Shown: positions 8,625 to 17,156, counted from the stretch's first letter. The stretch is DNA of 64,000 nucleotides from JAEKNW01 sp963677815 (GCA_963677815.1 OY782499.1:868001-932000); one strand, 5' to 3'. Notes: generated by a model from the letters alone, not told the origin. Translations and numbers: made by a program.

Positions 8625-9335
8625 ATGAAACTTAAAAAAATATTTATAATAGGCTTTCTTATGCTTTTTGCATTTGGAGTCTTGGTAGCTGAAGAGGCAA
8701 TAGTTTCTTTCCAAAAAACAGGAAAAAGGGTTGAATTTACTATTAGAGAGAATATCACAGTTAAGGCTGTAGCTGATAGTATAAACATGCCTGTTAAAAA
8801 ATTGAAATCTATGTTAGCTTCAGAGCTTTCACAATATGGACAAGATAATCCTGAGTTTGCAAACTATCAAACTCAGAATAGGAAATGGGATGATTTGTCA
8901 CTTTCAGAGTTAAAGATAGCACCTGCAACAGTTGCTGAAAAGTTTGAAGAATTTACTAGAGAAACCTTACCTTTTGGTTATAGTGTAACTCTTGTAGGAA
9001 TTATAGTTGTATTTACTTCACTACTTTTGATTAGTGTTTTAATTGCTCAGTTTCAACATATTGAAAAGACAAAAGATATTAAGGTCAAGAATAAGAAAGC
9101 AAACAAAACAGTTGATACGCCTATCGGCAAAATTACCGGACCTGAATCTGCAATAAGTTCAAACGCTATTGTAGCAGTGATAGCAGCTTTACATAAGCAT
9201 AAGCAATCTGTTGAAGAAAGAGTAAAAATTCAAATGACCTTTAGTAGAACTCCAGTCAATATGTGGAGTGCTTCAGCTAAGATGGAAATGCCAAATAGAG
9301 TATATAACAAACCTATTGATGGGGGAAAAAGATGA
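8625..9335 (+). CDS. OadG/MmdD-like gamma subunit of Na+-pumping decarboxylase, extended form
   Basis: A 236-residue protein with an N-terminal signal-like segment (residues 1-22), an extracytoplasmic domain of about 90 residues, one clear membrane segment at about residues 117-143 (GYSVTLVGIIVVF), then a charged linker and a C-terminal stretch containing an AISSNAIVAVIAALHKHK helix. OadG-family subunits are usually only about 80-120 residues with one membrane helix and a cytoplasmic tail; the tail here matches that role, anchoring the carrier and carboxyltransferase to the beta subunit. The long N-terminal exported domain is unusual. It starts 8 bases after mmdA and overlaps the carrier gene by 4 bases. 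Confidence 0.75.
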   Translation: MKLKKIFIIGFLMLFAFGVLVAEEAIVSFQKTGKRVEFTIRENITVKAVADSINMPVKKLKSMLASELSQYGQDNPEFANYQTQNRKWDDLSLSELKIAPATVAEKFEEFTRETLPFGYSVTLVGIIVVFTSLLLISVLIAQFQHIEKTKDIKVKNKKANKTVDTPIGKITGPESAISSNAIVAVIAALHKHKQSVEERVKIQMTFSRTPVNMWSASAKMEMPNRVYNKPIDGGKR

Positions 9336-10057
9336 AATCATATAAAATGAAAATAAATGGTGAAACTTATAATGCTAGAATTATCTCTTTTGATTCTGAA
9401 CAAGCTAAAGTTGATGTAAATGGAAATATTTTCTTAGTAGAATTTGAAGATGATAATCAAAATTTAATTCCTAAAATTACTAGAACTTATAAAGAAGTTC
9501 CAGGTGCTCCTCAGTTATCAGTTGATTATGCTGATGGTAGAGTAAAAGCTCCAATTCCAGGAGTTATAGTTTCGATTAAAAAGAATGTTGGTGATAGGGT
9601 AGAGAAAGGTGAAGCAATAGTTATTCTCGAAGCTATGAAAATGGAATCAGAAATTGAAGCACCAGCATGTGGTGTTGTTGAAGAGATTTTGGTGAAAGAA
9701 AAGGCTCCAGTCCATGAAGGAGATGCTTTAGTTAAAATTAAGTTTGATGCTATTGAAGAAGCTCCAAAAGCTAAAAGCCCAGTAAGACAAACTACTGTAA
9801 AAGCTGCTCCAATGCCTACTTCTGCACCTGCTCCTAGTGGTAATAATTCTATTACTGCTCCAATTCCAGGAACAATCATAGATGTTTTAGTGAAAGAAGG
9901 AGACCAAATTACACCTGATAAGGCTGTAATTATTTTAGAAGCTATGAAGATGGAATCAGAAGTTACATCAGACTTTGCTGGAAGAGTTAAAAAGGTCCTT
10001 GTTTCTAAAGGTCAAGCTGTTCAAGAGGGTGAAGAGCTTATTCAATTAGGAGATTGA
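9332..10057 (+). CDS. Biotin carboxyl carrier protein with two biotinyl domains
   Basis: A 241-residue carrier. Residues ~1-65 form a short N-terminal domain, followed by a first biotinyl domain (about 70-138) with the EAMKMESE motif and acceptor Lys103, an Ala/Pro/Thr-rich linker (about 145-170), and a second biotinyl domain (about 172-241) with the same motif and Lys206. Each domain begins with an APIPG turn and has the hammerhead pattern of biotin/lipoyl domains. The carrier shuttles CO2 between the carboxyltransferase and the membrane beta subunit. Decarboxylase carriers normally have a single domain, so the tandem arrangement is notable. It overlaps the gamma-subunit gene by 4 bases and the stop overlaps the ribosome site region of the next gene. 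Confidence 0.92.
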   Translation: MKSYKMKINGETYNARIISFDSEQAKVDVNGNIFLVEFEDDNQNLIPKITRTYKEVPGAPQLSVDYADGRVKAPIPGVIVSIKKNVGDRVEKGEAIVILEAMKMESEIEAPACGVVEEILVKEKAPVHEGDALVKIKFDAIEEAPKAKSPVRQTTVKAAPMPTSAPAPSGNNSITAPIPGTIIDVLVKEGDQITPDKAVIILEAMKMESEVTSDFAGRVKKVLVSKGQAVQEGEELIQLGD

Positions 10058-10059
10058 TA

Positions 10060-11187
10060 ATGGCTGAATTTATAAATTTCTTTGAAACTACAGGATTTTA
10101 TAACATAAACTTTGGTTATGCTATGATGATAGTTATTGGATTGGTTTTCATCTATCTTGGTATTGCCAAACATTACGAACCACTTCTTTTAGTACCAATT
10201 GGTTTTGGTATTTTAATTGGTAATATTCCTGGTGTTGGTCTCCAAGGTCAGGGTGTTTATGATGAAGGTTCAGTTTTATATTATCTTTATTTAGGTGTGA
10301 GTAAGGGTTATTATCCTCCTCTAATTTTCTTAGGTATTGGAGCTATGACCGACTTCTCGACTCTTATTGCTAATCCTAAGTTAATCTTAATAGGTGCTGC
10401 TGCTCAAGCTGGTATCTTTATTACCTTTATTGGTTCTCTTCTCTTAGGTTTTAACGTAATGGAAGCTGCTTCAATTGGTATTATTGGCGGTGCTGATGGA
10501 CCTACATCTATCTATATTTCTTCTAAACTAGCACCTCATTTGCTAGGAGCTATTGCTATTGCTGCTTATTCATATATGGCACTGGTTCCTGTGATTCAAC
10601 CACCAATTATGAAGCTTCTTACTACTAAGAAAGAAAGACAAATTCACATGAAAACACCTCGATTAGTATCAAAACAAGAAAAGATTATTTTCCCTATAGT
10701 AGGTTTGATAGTAACTTGTTTTATTGCTCCAGGTGGAATTGCTCTTTTAGCTATGCTCTTCTTTGGTAATTTGCTTAAAGAATGTGGTGTAACAGAGAGA
10801 TTAGCTGATACAGCTCGTAATGCTTTAATGAATATTATAACTATTCTGCTTGGTGTGACCGTTGGTGCTTCAACTGATGCTGGGAAATTCCTTAACTGGT
10901 CCTCAGTGAAGATATTTATCTTAGGTGCTTTCTCTTTCTGTGTTGCTACAGCTTTTGGTATAGTTTTCACTAAGTTTATGAATCTATTCTTAAAAGAAAA
11001 AATAAATCCGCTAATTGGAAATGCAGGTGTTTCAGCTGTTCCTGACTCTGCTCGTGTTTCTCAAATTGAAGGACAAAAATATAACAAACGTAATTTCCTA
11101 CTAATGCACGCTATGGCCCCTAATGTTGCTGGTGTTATTGGCTCAGCAGTTGCTGCTGGTGTTATGCTTGGTATTTTAGGTAATTAA
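10060..11187 (+). CDS. Na+-translocating decarboxylase beta subunit (OadB/MmdB/GcdB)
   Basis: About 375 residues, with multiple membrane segments and the family hallmark GIIGGADGPTSIYIS, in which the Asp is part of the Na+ and proton path. The protein decarboxylates carboxybiotin and exports Na+. The ATG at 10060 is preferred over the TTG at 10054 because it gives the usual N terminus and good spacing from the taggag ribosome site. It is the last gene of the decarboxylase operon and is followed by a terminator. The size is a little below that of some homologues with longer N termini, but the core is intact. Confidence 0.93.
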   Translation: MAEFINFFETTGFYNINFGYAMMIVIGLVFIYLGIAKHYEPLLLVPIGFGILIGNIPGVGLQGQGVYDEGSVLYYLYLGVSKGYYPPLIFLGIGAMTDFSTLIANPKLILIGAAAQAGIFITFIGSLLLGFNVMEAASIGIIGGADGPTSIYISSKLAPHLLGAIAIAAYSYMALVPVIQPPIMKLLTTKKERQIHMKTPRLVSKQEKIIFPIVGLIVTCFIAPGGIALLAMLFFGNLLKECGVTERLADTARNALMNIITILLGVTVGASTDAGKFLNWSSVKIFILGAFSFCVATAFGIVFTKFMNLFLKEKINPLIGNAGVSAVPDSARVSQIEGQKYNKRNFLLMHAMAPNVAGVIGSAVAAGVMLGILGN

Positions 11188-11221
11188 TACATTAATAAGT
11201 AATTAGAAAATATATATTAAA

Positions 11222-11255
11222 ATCCCCCATGGAAATATGGGGGATAATTTTATTT
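11222..11255. terminator. Bidirectional terminator between the decarboxylase operon and the AraC-type gene
   Basis: A 9-bp perfect stem (11222-11230 with 11237-11245) with a six-base loop is followed by aattttattt on the plus strand and preceded by A-rich sequence that gives T's on the minus strand. It lies between convergent genes. Confidence 0.85.
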
Positions 11256-11266
11256 GTGTTTAAGTT

Positions 11267-12142
11267 TTATTTAACTATAATTGGCACATAGATATCGAAC
11301 TTGGATGTTTCAGAATGATCTTCAGAGAATCTCTCATCAAAGATTTCCAACTCATCTCCCATTGCCCATTCATAATCCACGGTTTTGATCCATTCACAAC
11401 TTATGTAACGGTAGGTATCTTCTAAAGTTTCAGGACTTCCCTCATGAGTAAAAACTGCATAAGTAGCTGATTTTACAGTATAAGTATCAAAACCTGGCAT
11501 CTCAGGAGTATTTTCTTTTTTTATCATACCAACGAAATAATCAAACTCATCATCTGGACCAGGTGCTTTTTCCATAAATTGAGGGTGAGGAGGACAGATA
11601 GAAATATATGTATCCTTTTTATAATCAAAGTCTTTTCCTAATGCTTTTCTGAAGTCCATCCATTGTTTGTGTATTGAACCGTCACTGTGTTTAACTTTTC
11701 TCATTAATCCTATTGCATTAATTTCTGACATCTCTTTAATTTTGTAGTTCATCTTTCTTCCTTTGTTTTGATTTTCATAGAACTGCAGTACTAATTTAGG
11801 GGTGTAGTTCATCAGCTGATTGTTTTTCTTATATACAAGTGGAGTATCGTGAAATTGCTTCTTGAAAGCTCTGATGAATGATTCTGAATTAATAAAGCAA
11901 TACTTGCCGGCTAATTGCTTCACTTTTAGATTACCATCTATAAGATCTTTAGCAGCTTCAGATAATCTCCTCTCTCTTACATAACTTTTTAATGTATAGC
12001 CTGTAAAAGTATAAAATATTCGCATAAAGTGATAGAGGGAAAAACCAACATTATCTGAAATATCTTCCATCTCTAAATCATCTGTTAGTTTTCTTTCAAT
12101 GTAATCAATACTATTTTGCATAATTCTATAATAATCAGGCAT
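11267..12142 (-). CDS. AraC-family transcriptional regulator with GyrI-like effector domain
   Basis: A 291-residue protein. Residues ~1-105 carry the two helix-turn-helix motifs of the AraC/XylS type (YIERKLTDDLEMEDISDNVG, then FIRAFKKQFHDTPLVYK). Residues ~130-291 form a GyrI-like small-molecule-binding domain, as in Rob, SoxS-related and BmrR-type proteins. Such proteins bind amphipathic drugs or lipids and activate efflux or stress genes. It is divergent from a TetR-type gene and could regulate that or itself; no operator is obvious. The link to the RND efflux operon 7 kb away is only a thought. Confidence 0.88.
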   Translation of the reverse strand: MPDYYRIMQNSIDYIERKLTDDLEMEDISDNVGFSLYHFMRIFYTFTGYTLKSYVRERRLSEAAKDLIDGNLKVKQLAGKYCFINSESFIRAFKKQFHDTPLVYKKNNQLMNYTPKLVLQFYENQNKGRKMNYKIKEMSEINAIGLMRKVKHSDGSIHKQWMDFRKALGKDFDYKKDTYISICPPHPQFMEKAPGPDDEFDYFVGMIKKENTPEMPGFDTYTVKSATYAVFTHEGSPETLEDTYRYISCEWIKTVDYEWAMGDELEIFDERFSEDHSETSKFDIYVPIIVK

Positions 12143-12333
12143 ATTTCATTAATCCTTTACTAATTGACTTTTTTTGCTTATACACCTGGAGATTAAAGTG
12201 TCAATTTTTTTATCTGATTATTAATTTCATAGTTGGGTAATTTGCCTTAATTCAACTTAATAATAATATTACTTATTGACAAAAAATATAGCAATTTCAA
12301 TCTTATTGAAGAAAATTAAAACAGGATTATTTT

Positions 12334-12960
12334 ATGAAAGAAAGTAAGATTAAGACAGAAAGTCATATTGTTAAAAAGAAAAGAAAGAAAAGGGAGAGAA
12401 TAATTCAAGCTGCTATCAAACTTCTTTCTGAGAAGGGTTATGCAAGTACTAAGATTAAAGATATTGCTAGAGATGCTCAAGTGGCTGATGGAACTGTTTA
12501 TACTTACTTCAAATCTAAAGAAGATCTGATGATGAAGGCCCTTACTGAAAGTCTCCATAACAAACTGATAGAAGTGAAGAAAACAACTGCTAAAGAGCCT
12601 GATGCTAGGGCTAAAATTCTCAAGTTTTTTGATATTCATGCTGTTGTATTTACTCAGAATCCCGAAATAGCTAAATTCTTAGTGGAGGATATTAGGCAAA
12701 TAAAAGAATACTATAATAAGTATCCTGGCTACTCTATTTTTGATGAGTATAGAGAATATATGATTGAAATCTATAAAGAAGGTGCTGATAAAGGAAGATT
12801 TAGAGATGTATCAGCTGAAGCATTTGCTTTGACTGTTATCGGAGCAATGGATTTTGTATTGACTCAATGGGTTCTAAAAAAACATCAATTCGATTTAAGA
12901 ACTATGGTTTTTAAAATAATCGATTTGATACATTATGGAACAGGGAATCTAGATGCATAA
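12334..12960 (+). CDS. TetR/AcrR-family transcriptional regulator
   Basis: A 208-residue protein with an N-terminal helix-turn-helix of the TetR type (about residues 20-65; KIKDIARDAQVADGTVYTYF, then FKSKEDLM), and a helical ligand-binding and dimerisation C-terminal domain. The short Lys-rich N-terminal tail is typical of the FadR/YsiA-like subgroup, which often responds to acyl-CoAs, but the ligand is not visible. A TTGACA hexamer lies at 12276-12281, without a clear -10 at standard spacing. The stop overlaps the start of the MBL-fold gene by 8 bases, so the two are probably cotranscribed. Confidence 0.9.
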   Translation: MKESKIKTESHIVKKKRKKRERIIQAAIKLLSEKGYASTKIKDIARDAQVADGTVYTYFKSKEDLMMKALTESLHNKLIEVKKTTAKEPDARAKILKFFDIHAVVFTQNPEIAKFLVEDIRQIKEYYNKYPGYSIFDEYREYMIEIYKEGADKGRFRDVSAEAFALTVIGAMDFVLTQWVLKKHQFDLRTMVFKIIDLIHYGTGNLDA

Positions 12961-13759
12961 TATTATAGAAATTAGTCCTAAGGTTACTCTCCTGCAAGCA
13001 AAGAACTCTTTTCTAAACTCAACAGTTATTGAGGGTGAAAAATCTCTGCTGATTATTGATACCCTTCTTCTACCTAAAGATAGTAAAGAGTTATATCAAT
13101 TCTGTCTTACTAAAAATAAACCTGTAAAATACATTATAAATACCCATTGGCATAGTGACCATTGCTATGGTAATAGATTCTTCGATTCTTTTTCTCCTCT
13201 AATAATTGCTCAAAACTACTTCCTTAACACTATTGAAAGCGAAAAGAATGTTATTGCTCCTAACAAGGCTAATATTATTAATAAAGATCTATTGAGATTT
13301 CCCAATATTACTTTTTCTAAGGAAATCAGAATACCTGAATTTGATCTAATAATAACACATGCCCCAGGTCATTCTTATGATTCAACTAGAATTTATTCAA
13401 CTGAAGAAGACCTTTACTGGACTGGAGATAACCTACTAAATTCAAACGATAATAAAATTGCTATACCTTATTTCTTTTGGGGTGATCCTGATGCTCATCT
13501 TAGAGAGTTGAAGAATCTAGCTAAAGAAAAACCTAGAAAAATAATTCCTGGACATGGTCTGCCTTGTGGTTTAGAGAAACTTGAAAAGGATATTATTTAT
13601 ATTCAGAATCTTCTGTTTAACTTCTCAAAAATACCTAGCCAATGTGAAGCAGGACAGCTTCCTAGCATAAGGGAATCTTACCCTAGTCAGAAAGATGAAG
13701 AATTTTGGGTAGAAAAGATGCATGATCTAAACCTACAAAAGCTTATTTCCATGAGGTAA
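12953..13759 (+). CDS. MBL-fold metallo-hydrolase
   Basis: A 268-residue metallo-beta-lactamase-fold protein with the metal-binding motif HWHSDH (HxHxDH), a further ligand His in APGHSYD, an Asp in WTGDNL and IIPGHG near the C-terminal part. All canonical metal ligands appear present, so it is probably an active hydrolase or thiolesterase of the glyoxalase II/beta-lactamase-like class; the substrate cannot be read from the sequence. It overlaps the TetR-type gene by 8 bases, suggesting that the regulator controls it. Confidence 0.87.
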   Translation: MHNIIEISPKVTLLQAKNSFLNSTVIEGEKSLLIIDTLLLPKDSKELYQFCLTKNKPVKYIINTHWHSDHCYGNRFFDSFSPLIIAQNYFLNTIESEKNVIAPNKANIINKDLLRFPNITFSKEIRIPEFDLIITHAPGHSYDSTRIYSTEEDLYWTGDNLLNSNDNKIAIPYFFWGDPDAHLRELKNLAKEKPRKIIPGHGLPCGLEKLEKDIIYIQNLLFNFSKIPSQCEAGQLPSIRESYPSQKDEEFWVEKMHDLNLQKLISMR

Positions 13760-13799
13760 AAGCCATATTTCTCTCTAGTTGAAACTAGTTTCTTTAACT

Positions 13800-13857
13800 C
13801 TTGATTGTTACTCTCCCTATGAGTTACCAATTAAGTATAGGGAGAGTAACAATCAAG
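13800..13857. repeat. Inverted-repeat element, family A copy 1
   Basis: A perfect 21-bp inverted repeat (13800-13820 with 13837-13857) flanks a 16-base loop. The outer part (cttgattgtta) recurs at 28817 and 45805 as arms of similar hairpins, always in intergenic DNA. It follows the MBL-fold stop by about 40 bases and might act as a transcript end, though it lacks a T-tail. Confidence 0.85.
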
Positions 13858-13911
13858 CATGGGTGATTACAGAGGGAATTGTCAGTCAGACGGGAAAACA
13901 AACTGATTTAA

Positions 13912-14005
13912 CCCAAATAATGCAGTGGATCTTTGATAATAACACTATCTTCTCTTGCAGAATAATGTAGTGCTATTCACAAAGCTTTACTGCACCATCT
14001 AGGTT
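13912..14005. repeat. Fold-back (MITE-like) repeat, family B copy 1 (short form)
   Basis: The left end cccaaataatgcagtgg and the right end, which reads as its imperfect inverse (about 17 of 24 positions at 13980-14005), enclose about 45 bases. Related left and right ends recur near 46025-46268 and 55558-55801. A 63-codon open frame across this and the neighbouring hairpin has no ribosome site and is not a gene. Confidence 0.75.
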
Positions 14006-14103
14006 TTATTAATCAAAAAATTAAAAAAACTACCATTTTGCTATAAAATATAGATTTCCTAAACTATTAAAATTTAATTATTTAAAAGCTATTAAAAAAA
14101 ATA

Positions 14104-14109
14104 TTGACA
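14104..14109 (+). promoter_or_regulatory. TTGACA -35-like box ahead of the ribosomal leader
   Basis: A perfect TTGACA stands about 20-25 bases before the first structured element of the leader. The expected -10 region is only A-rich (aaaaat), so the promoter assignment is tentative. Confidence 0.4.
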
Positions 14110-14139
14110 GAATAGCAGGGCTAGAAAAAAATGCAAAAA

Positions 14140-14303
14140 AAGGCACACTCTCTTTAAGAGAGGCAGAGCAAAAGCTAGCTAAGATAGCTTGTAGATCTTT
14201 GTGATAAGCGGACGAGGAACGCTTTGAAACGCATATAGTTGGACACTATGCGCTTGTCAGCATAGTCGGTGGACGAGTACACCATTTGTACTGGTCATTT
14301 TTT
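14140..14303 (+). ncRNA. Structured leader or small RNA upstream of the S10 operon
   Basis: About 160 bases with successive stems: 14148-14152/14158-14162, 14172-14177/14185-14190, 14206-14210/14220-14224, then a segment at 14245-14251 that can pair either back with 14231-14239 or forward perfectly with 14260-14266. It ends with a terminator hairpin (next entry). Mutually exclusive pairings before a terminator are a hallmark of attenuation leaders, and S10 operons in other bacteria carry autoregulatory leaders bound by L4. It could alternatively be an independent small RNA. It lies 130 bases before rpsJ. Confidence 0.5.
14272..14303 (+). terminator. Terminator hairpin inside the S10 operon leader
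   Basis: A stem of 14272-14281 with 14287-14296, including one G-G mismatch, has loop ccatt and is followed by a six-T run at 14298-14303. Placed before the ribosomal operon it could be an attenuator. Confidence 0.65.
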
Positions 14304-14436
14304 ATGTAGCAAAAACCTCGAACGCGTAAAAAACTTCAAGAAATTGAATACAAATTAATTCATTCAAATAAAACAAACAATAACATTTAAGAAAAATACA
14401 GATATATTTATAGATCCACTATAAATGGAGGAATCC

Positions 14437-14760
14437 GTGAGTAAAGATAATAAAATCAGAATTAAACTCAAAGCTTATGATCATCGTCTGTTGGATCAAT
14501 CTGTACAAGAAATCATTCATAGCACAAGAAATACAGGTGCTAAAATTGTTGGTCCTATTCCATTGCCAACAGAAAGATCATTGTACACAATTTTGAGATC
14601 TCCACACGTTAATAAAAAGGCACAAGACCAATATCAAATGTTAGTGCACAAAAGATTGGTGGACATAGTTAATCCTACTCCGCAAACAACAGCAGCTCTT
14701 AAAAAGATGAGCTTACCAGCGGGTGTTCATGTGGAAATTAAGGCAACACAAAGGAGCTAA
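14437..14760 (+). CDS. rpsJ: 30S ribosomal protein S10
   Basis: About 107 residues with the S10 signature KIRIKLKAYDHRLLDQS at the N terminus. An ATG at 14425 is in frame, but ggagg at 14427-14431 sits five bases before a GTG at 14437, and starting there gives the normal S10 N terminus, so the GTG is preferred. S10 sits in the 30S head and, as NusE, also takes part in antitermination. First gene of a 20-plus-gene ribosomal operon. Confidence 0.96.
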   Translation: MSKDNKIRIKLKAYDHRLLDQSVQEIIHSTRNTGAKIVGPIPLPTERSLYTILRSPHVNKKAQDQYQMLVHKRLVDIVNPTPQTTAALKKMSLPAGVHVEIKATQRS

Positions 14761-14762
14761 GG

Positions 14763-15386
14763 ATGATAGGTTTAATTGGAAAAAAGATAGGAATGACTCA
14801 AATTTTTGATGAAGATGGAAAGATTATTCCAGTAACAGTATTACATGCTGGTCCTTGTCAAGTTTTAGAAATGAAAAACAATGACAAGGATGGTTATCAA
14901 TCAATCAAATTAGGATATGAGCCAATTGCAGAGAAAAAAGTTAATAAACCAATGACTGGTTATTTTAAATCTTTGGATTGCGATCCTGTTAGATATATTA
15001 AAGAATTTAGAGTAAAATTCTTCCGAGATACAGAGTTAAAAGATATATTTAAAGTTGACTTATTTCAGGTTAACGAATTAATTACAGTTACTGGAACTTC
15101 TAAAGGTAGAGGTTTTGCTGGTGTAATGAAGAGACATAATTTCAATGGTTTCATGTCATCACATGGTGTTCATGAATCATTCAGAGGACCTGGTTCTATC
15201 GGTCTTTGTGCTACTCCTGCTCGTGTTATGAAAGGTATGAAAATGGCGGGTCATTATGGTGTAGATAGAATTACTGTAAAGAACCTAAAAGTTGTTAAAG
15301 TCGATGTTGAGAAAAACCTTATAATGGTTAAAGGTGCTGTTCCAGGACATCGTAATAGCTTAGTTCTTCTTAAGAAAGGTGTTTAA
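14763..15386 (+). CDS. rplC: 50S ribosomal protein L3
   Basis: 207 residues starting MIGLIGKKIGMTQIFDEDG, the standard L3 N terminus, with the central KGRGFAGVMKRH loop that reaches toward the peptidyl transferase centre and GPGSIG. It binds 23S rRNA early in assembly. It lies two bases after rpsJ with the ribosome site inside the rpsJ end (aaggagctaagg). Confidence 0.97.
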   Translation: MIGLIGKKIGMTQIFDEDGKIIPVTVLHAGPCQVLEMKNNDKDGYQSIKLGYEPIAEKKVNKPMTGYFKSLDCDPVRYIKEFRVKFFRDTELKDIFKVDLFQVNELITVTGTSKGRGFAGVMKRHNFNGFMSSHGVHESFRGPGSIGLCATPARVMKGMKMAGHYGVDRITVKNLKVVKVDVEKNLIMVKGAVPGHRNSLVLLKKGV

Positions 15387-15397
15387 CGGGGGAATAA

Positions 15398-16033
15398 ATG
15401 GCTAATGCATTAAAATATAATAGTAATGGTGATAAAATAGGTGAAGTTCAACTTCCAGCGTCAGTTTTCGAAGCTGAATGCAAAAATCCTAAAGCCTTAC
15501 TTTACGAAGTTGTTAATATGTATCTTGCTAATCAAAGACAAGGTACTAAAGCAACTAAGTCTAGAGGTTTAGTAAGAGGAAGTACAAAGAAACTTGGAAA
15601 TCAAAAAGGTAGTGGTGGAGCTCGTCAAGGTTCTAGAAGATCACCATTAAGAGTTGGTGGTGGACACGCTTTTAGAATTGATCCAAAATGTTGGTACAGA
15701 CATATTCCTACTAAAAAGAAAAGATTAGCTTTAAAATTAGCTTTATCAGATAGAGCTATTGAAGGTAAAATATTAGTTGTAGAGAATCTTAATTACGACA
15801 AGCCAAGCACCAAAAGTGCAAAAGCATTAATTGAGAAATTAGTTACTGAAAAAGGTAGAGTCCTTATAGTAACCAAAGGAAATGACAAATCTGTTGTTAG
15901 ATCATTCTCTAACTTAGAATATGTTGAAACAGGTAGAGCAGATGGTCTTCATGCTTACGGTATCCTTAAAAATAGTTTTATCGTAATGACAGAAGAAGCC
16001 TTGCAACAAGTTGAGGAGGTATTCGGAAAATGA
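15398..16033 (+). CDS. rplD: 50S ribosomal protein L4
   Basis: 211 residues with the L4 extended loop that lines the exit tunnel (GSGGARQGSRRSPLRVGGG). In many bacteria L4 binds the S10 operon leader and represses the operon, which is relevant to the structured leader at 14140-14303. Its stop overlaps the rplW start by 4 bases. Confidence 0.96.
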   Translation: MANALKYNSNGDKIGEVQLPASVFEAECKNPKALLYEVVNMYLANQRQGTKATKSRGLVRGSTKKLGNQKGSGGARQGSRRSPLRVGGGHAFRIDPKCWYRHIPTKKKRLALKLALSDRAIEGKILVVENLNYDKPSTKSAKALIEKLVTEKGRVLIVTKGNDKSVVRSFSNLEYVETGRADGLHAYGILKNSFIVMTEEALQQVEEVFGK

Positions 16034-16317
16034 TACATCCAAGAGAAATTATCATAGCTCCTATGCTTACAGAAAAGTCTTTAATTGAAAAAGAGACAAA
16101 CAACAGATATATGTTTAAAGTAAGTATCAATGCTAATAAAATAGAAATTAAGAAAGCTATAGAAAAAGTTTTTTCTGTGAAAGTAGTTAAGATAAATACT
16201 ATCAGAATGAAGGGTAAACCAAAAAGAATGGGCAGATATGAAGGCAGAAGACCTGATTTCAAGAAAGCTATTGTTACTCTTCAAGCAGATCAAACAATAC
16301 CAGATTTTGAAGTTTAA
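16030..16317 (+). CDS. rplW: 50S ribosomal protein L23
   Basis: 95 residues with IIIAPMLTEKSLIEKE near the start and the VVKINTIRMKGKPKRMGRYEG-like basic loop. L23 sits at the tunnel exit and is the docking site for trigger factor and SRP. It overlaps rplD by 4 bases, suggesting translational coupling. Confidence 0.96.
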   Translation: MIHPREIIIAPMLTEKSLIEKETNNRYMFKVSINANKIEIKKAIEKVFSVKVVKINTIRMKGKPKRMGRYEGRRPDFKKAIVTLQADQTIPDFEV

Positions 16318-16328
16318 GGGAGTTAATA

Positions 16329-17156
16329 ATGGGAATTAAAAAATATAAACCAATTACACCTACTTTAAGATATAAAACAGGATACACTTTTGAAGAAATT
16401 ACAAAAACTACTCCTGAAAAATCTTTGTTAGCAAAGTTAAAAAAGTCTGGTGGTAGAAATAGTCAAGGTCGTATCACATGTCGTCATAAAGGTGGCGGAC
16501 ATCGTAGACATTATAGAATTATCGATTTTAAAAGAAATAAAATAGATATTCCTGCAAAAGTTGCTTCAATTGAGTATGATCCAAACCGTTCAGCAAGAAT
16601 TGCTCTTCTTCACTATGTTGATGGTGAGAAAAGATATATTGTGGCTCAAGATGGATTAAAAGTAGGAATGGAAATTATTGCAAGTCCTACAGCTCCTATC
16701 AAAGTGGGAAATGCATTACCACTTAGTAACATTCCATTAGGTACAACAATTTCATGTGTTGAATTAAAAAGAGGAAAGGGAGCACAAATAGCTCGTTCCG
16801 CTGGTTCAATGGCACAGCTTGTTGCAAAAGAAGGTGATTATATCCATGTTAAGATGCCTTCAAATGATGTTCACTTAGTTAGAAAAGAATGCTATGCTGT
16901 AATCGGTCAAGTTGGTAACTTAGAACACAACTTAATCGTTTTAGGTAAAGCTGGTCGTAGCAGATGGTTAGGAATCAGACCTACTGTCCGTGGTGTTGTT
17001 ATGAACCCTGTAGATCACCCACACGGTGGTGGTGAAGGTAAAACATCAGGTGGTAGACATCCTGTTTCTCCATGGGGTAAACTCGCTAAAGGTGGAAAAA
17101 CCCGTAAGACTAAAAAATATTCTAACAAGTATATTATCAAATCTAAAAAGAAGTAA
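16329..17156 (+). CDS. rplB: 50S ribosomal protein L2
   Basis: 275 residues, full length, with the C-terminal MNPVDHPHGGGEGK motif containing the His implicated in peptidyl transferase centre structure. It is a primary 23S rRNA binder. A gggagttaat ribosome site precedes the ATG. Confidence 0.97.
   Translation: MGIKKYKPITPTLRYKTGYTFEEITKTTPEKSLLAKLKKSGGRNSQGRITCRHKGGGHRRHYRIIDFKRNKIDIPAKVASIEYDPNRSARIALLHYVDGEKRYIVAQDGLKVGMEIIASPTAPIKVGNALPLSNIPLGTTISCVELKRGKGAQIARSAGSMAQLVAKEGDYIHVKMPSNDVHLVRKECYAVIGQVGNLEHNLIVLGKAGRSRWLGIRPTVRGVVMNPVDHPHGGGEGKTSGGRHPVSPWGKLAKGGKTRKTKKYSNKYIIKSKKK

Noticed and set aside
10054..10059. TTG at 10054 as the start of the decarboxylase beta subunit
   Set aside because: The ATG at 10060 has better spacing from the ribosome site and the normal length.
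13779..13970. A 63-codon open frame on the plus strand after the MBL-fold gene
   Set aside because: It spans the family A and family B hairpin repeats, has no ribosome site and no recognisable protein pattern.
14425..14436. ATG at 14425 as the start of S10
   Set aside because: The ggagg overlaps this ATG itself; the GTG at 14437 gives proper spacing and the normal S10 N terminus.
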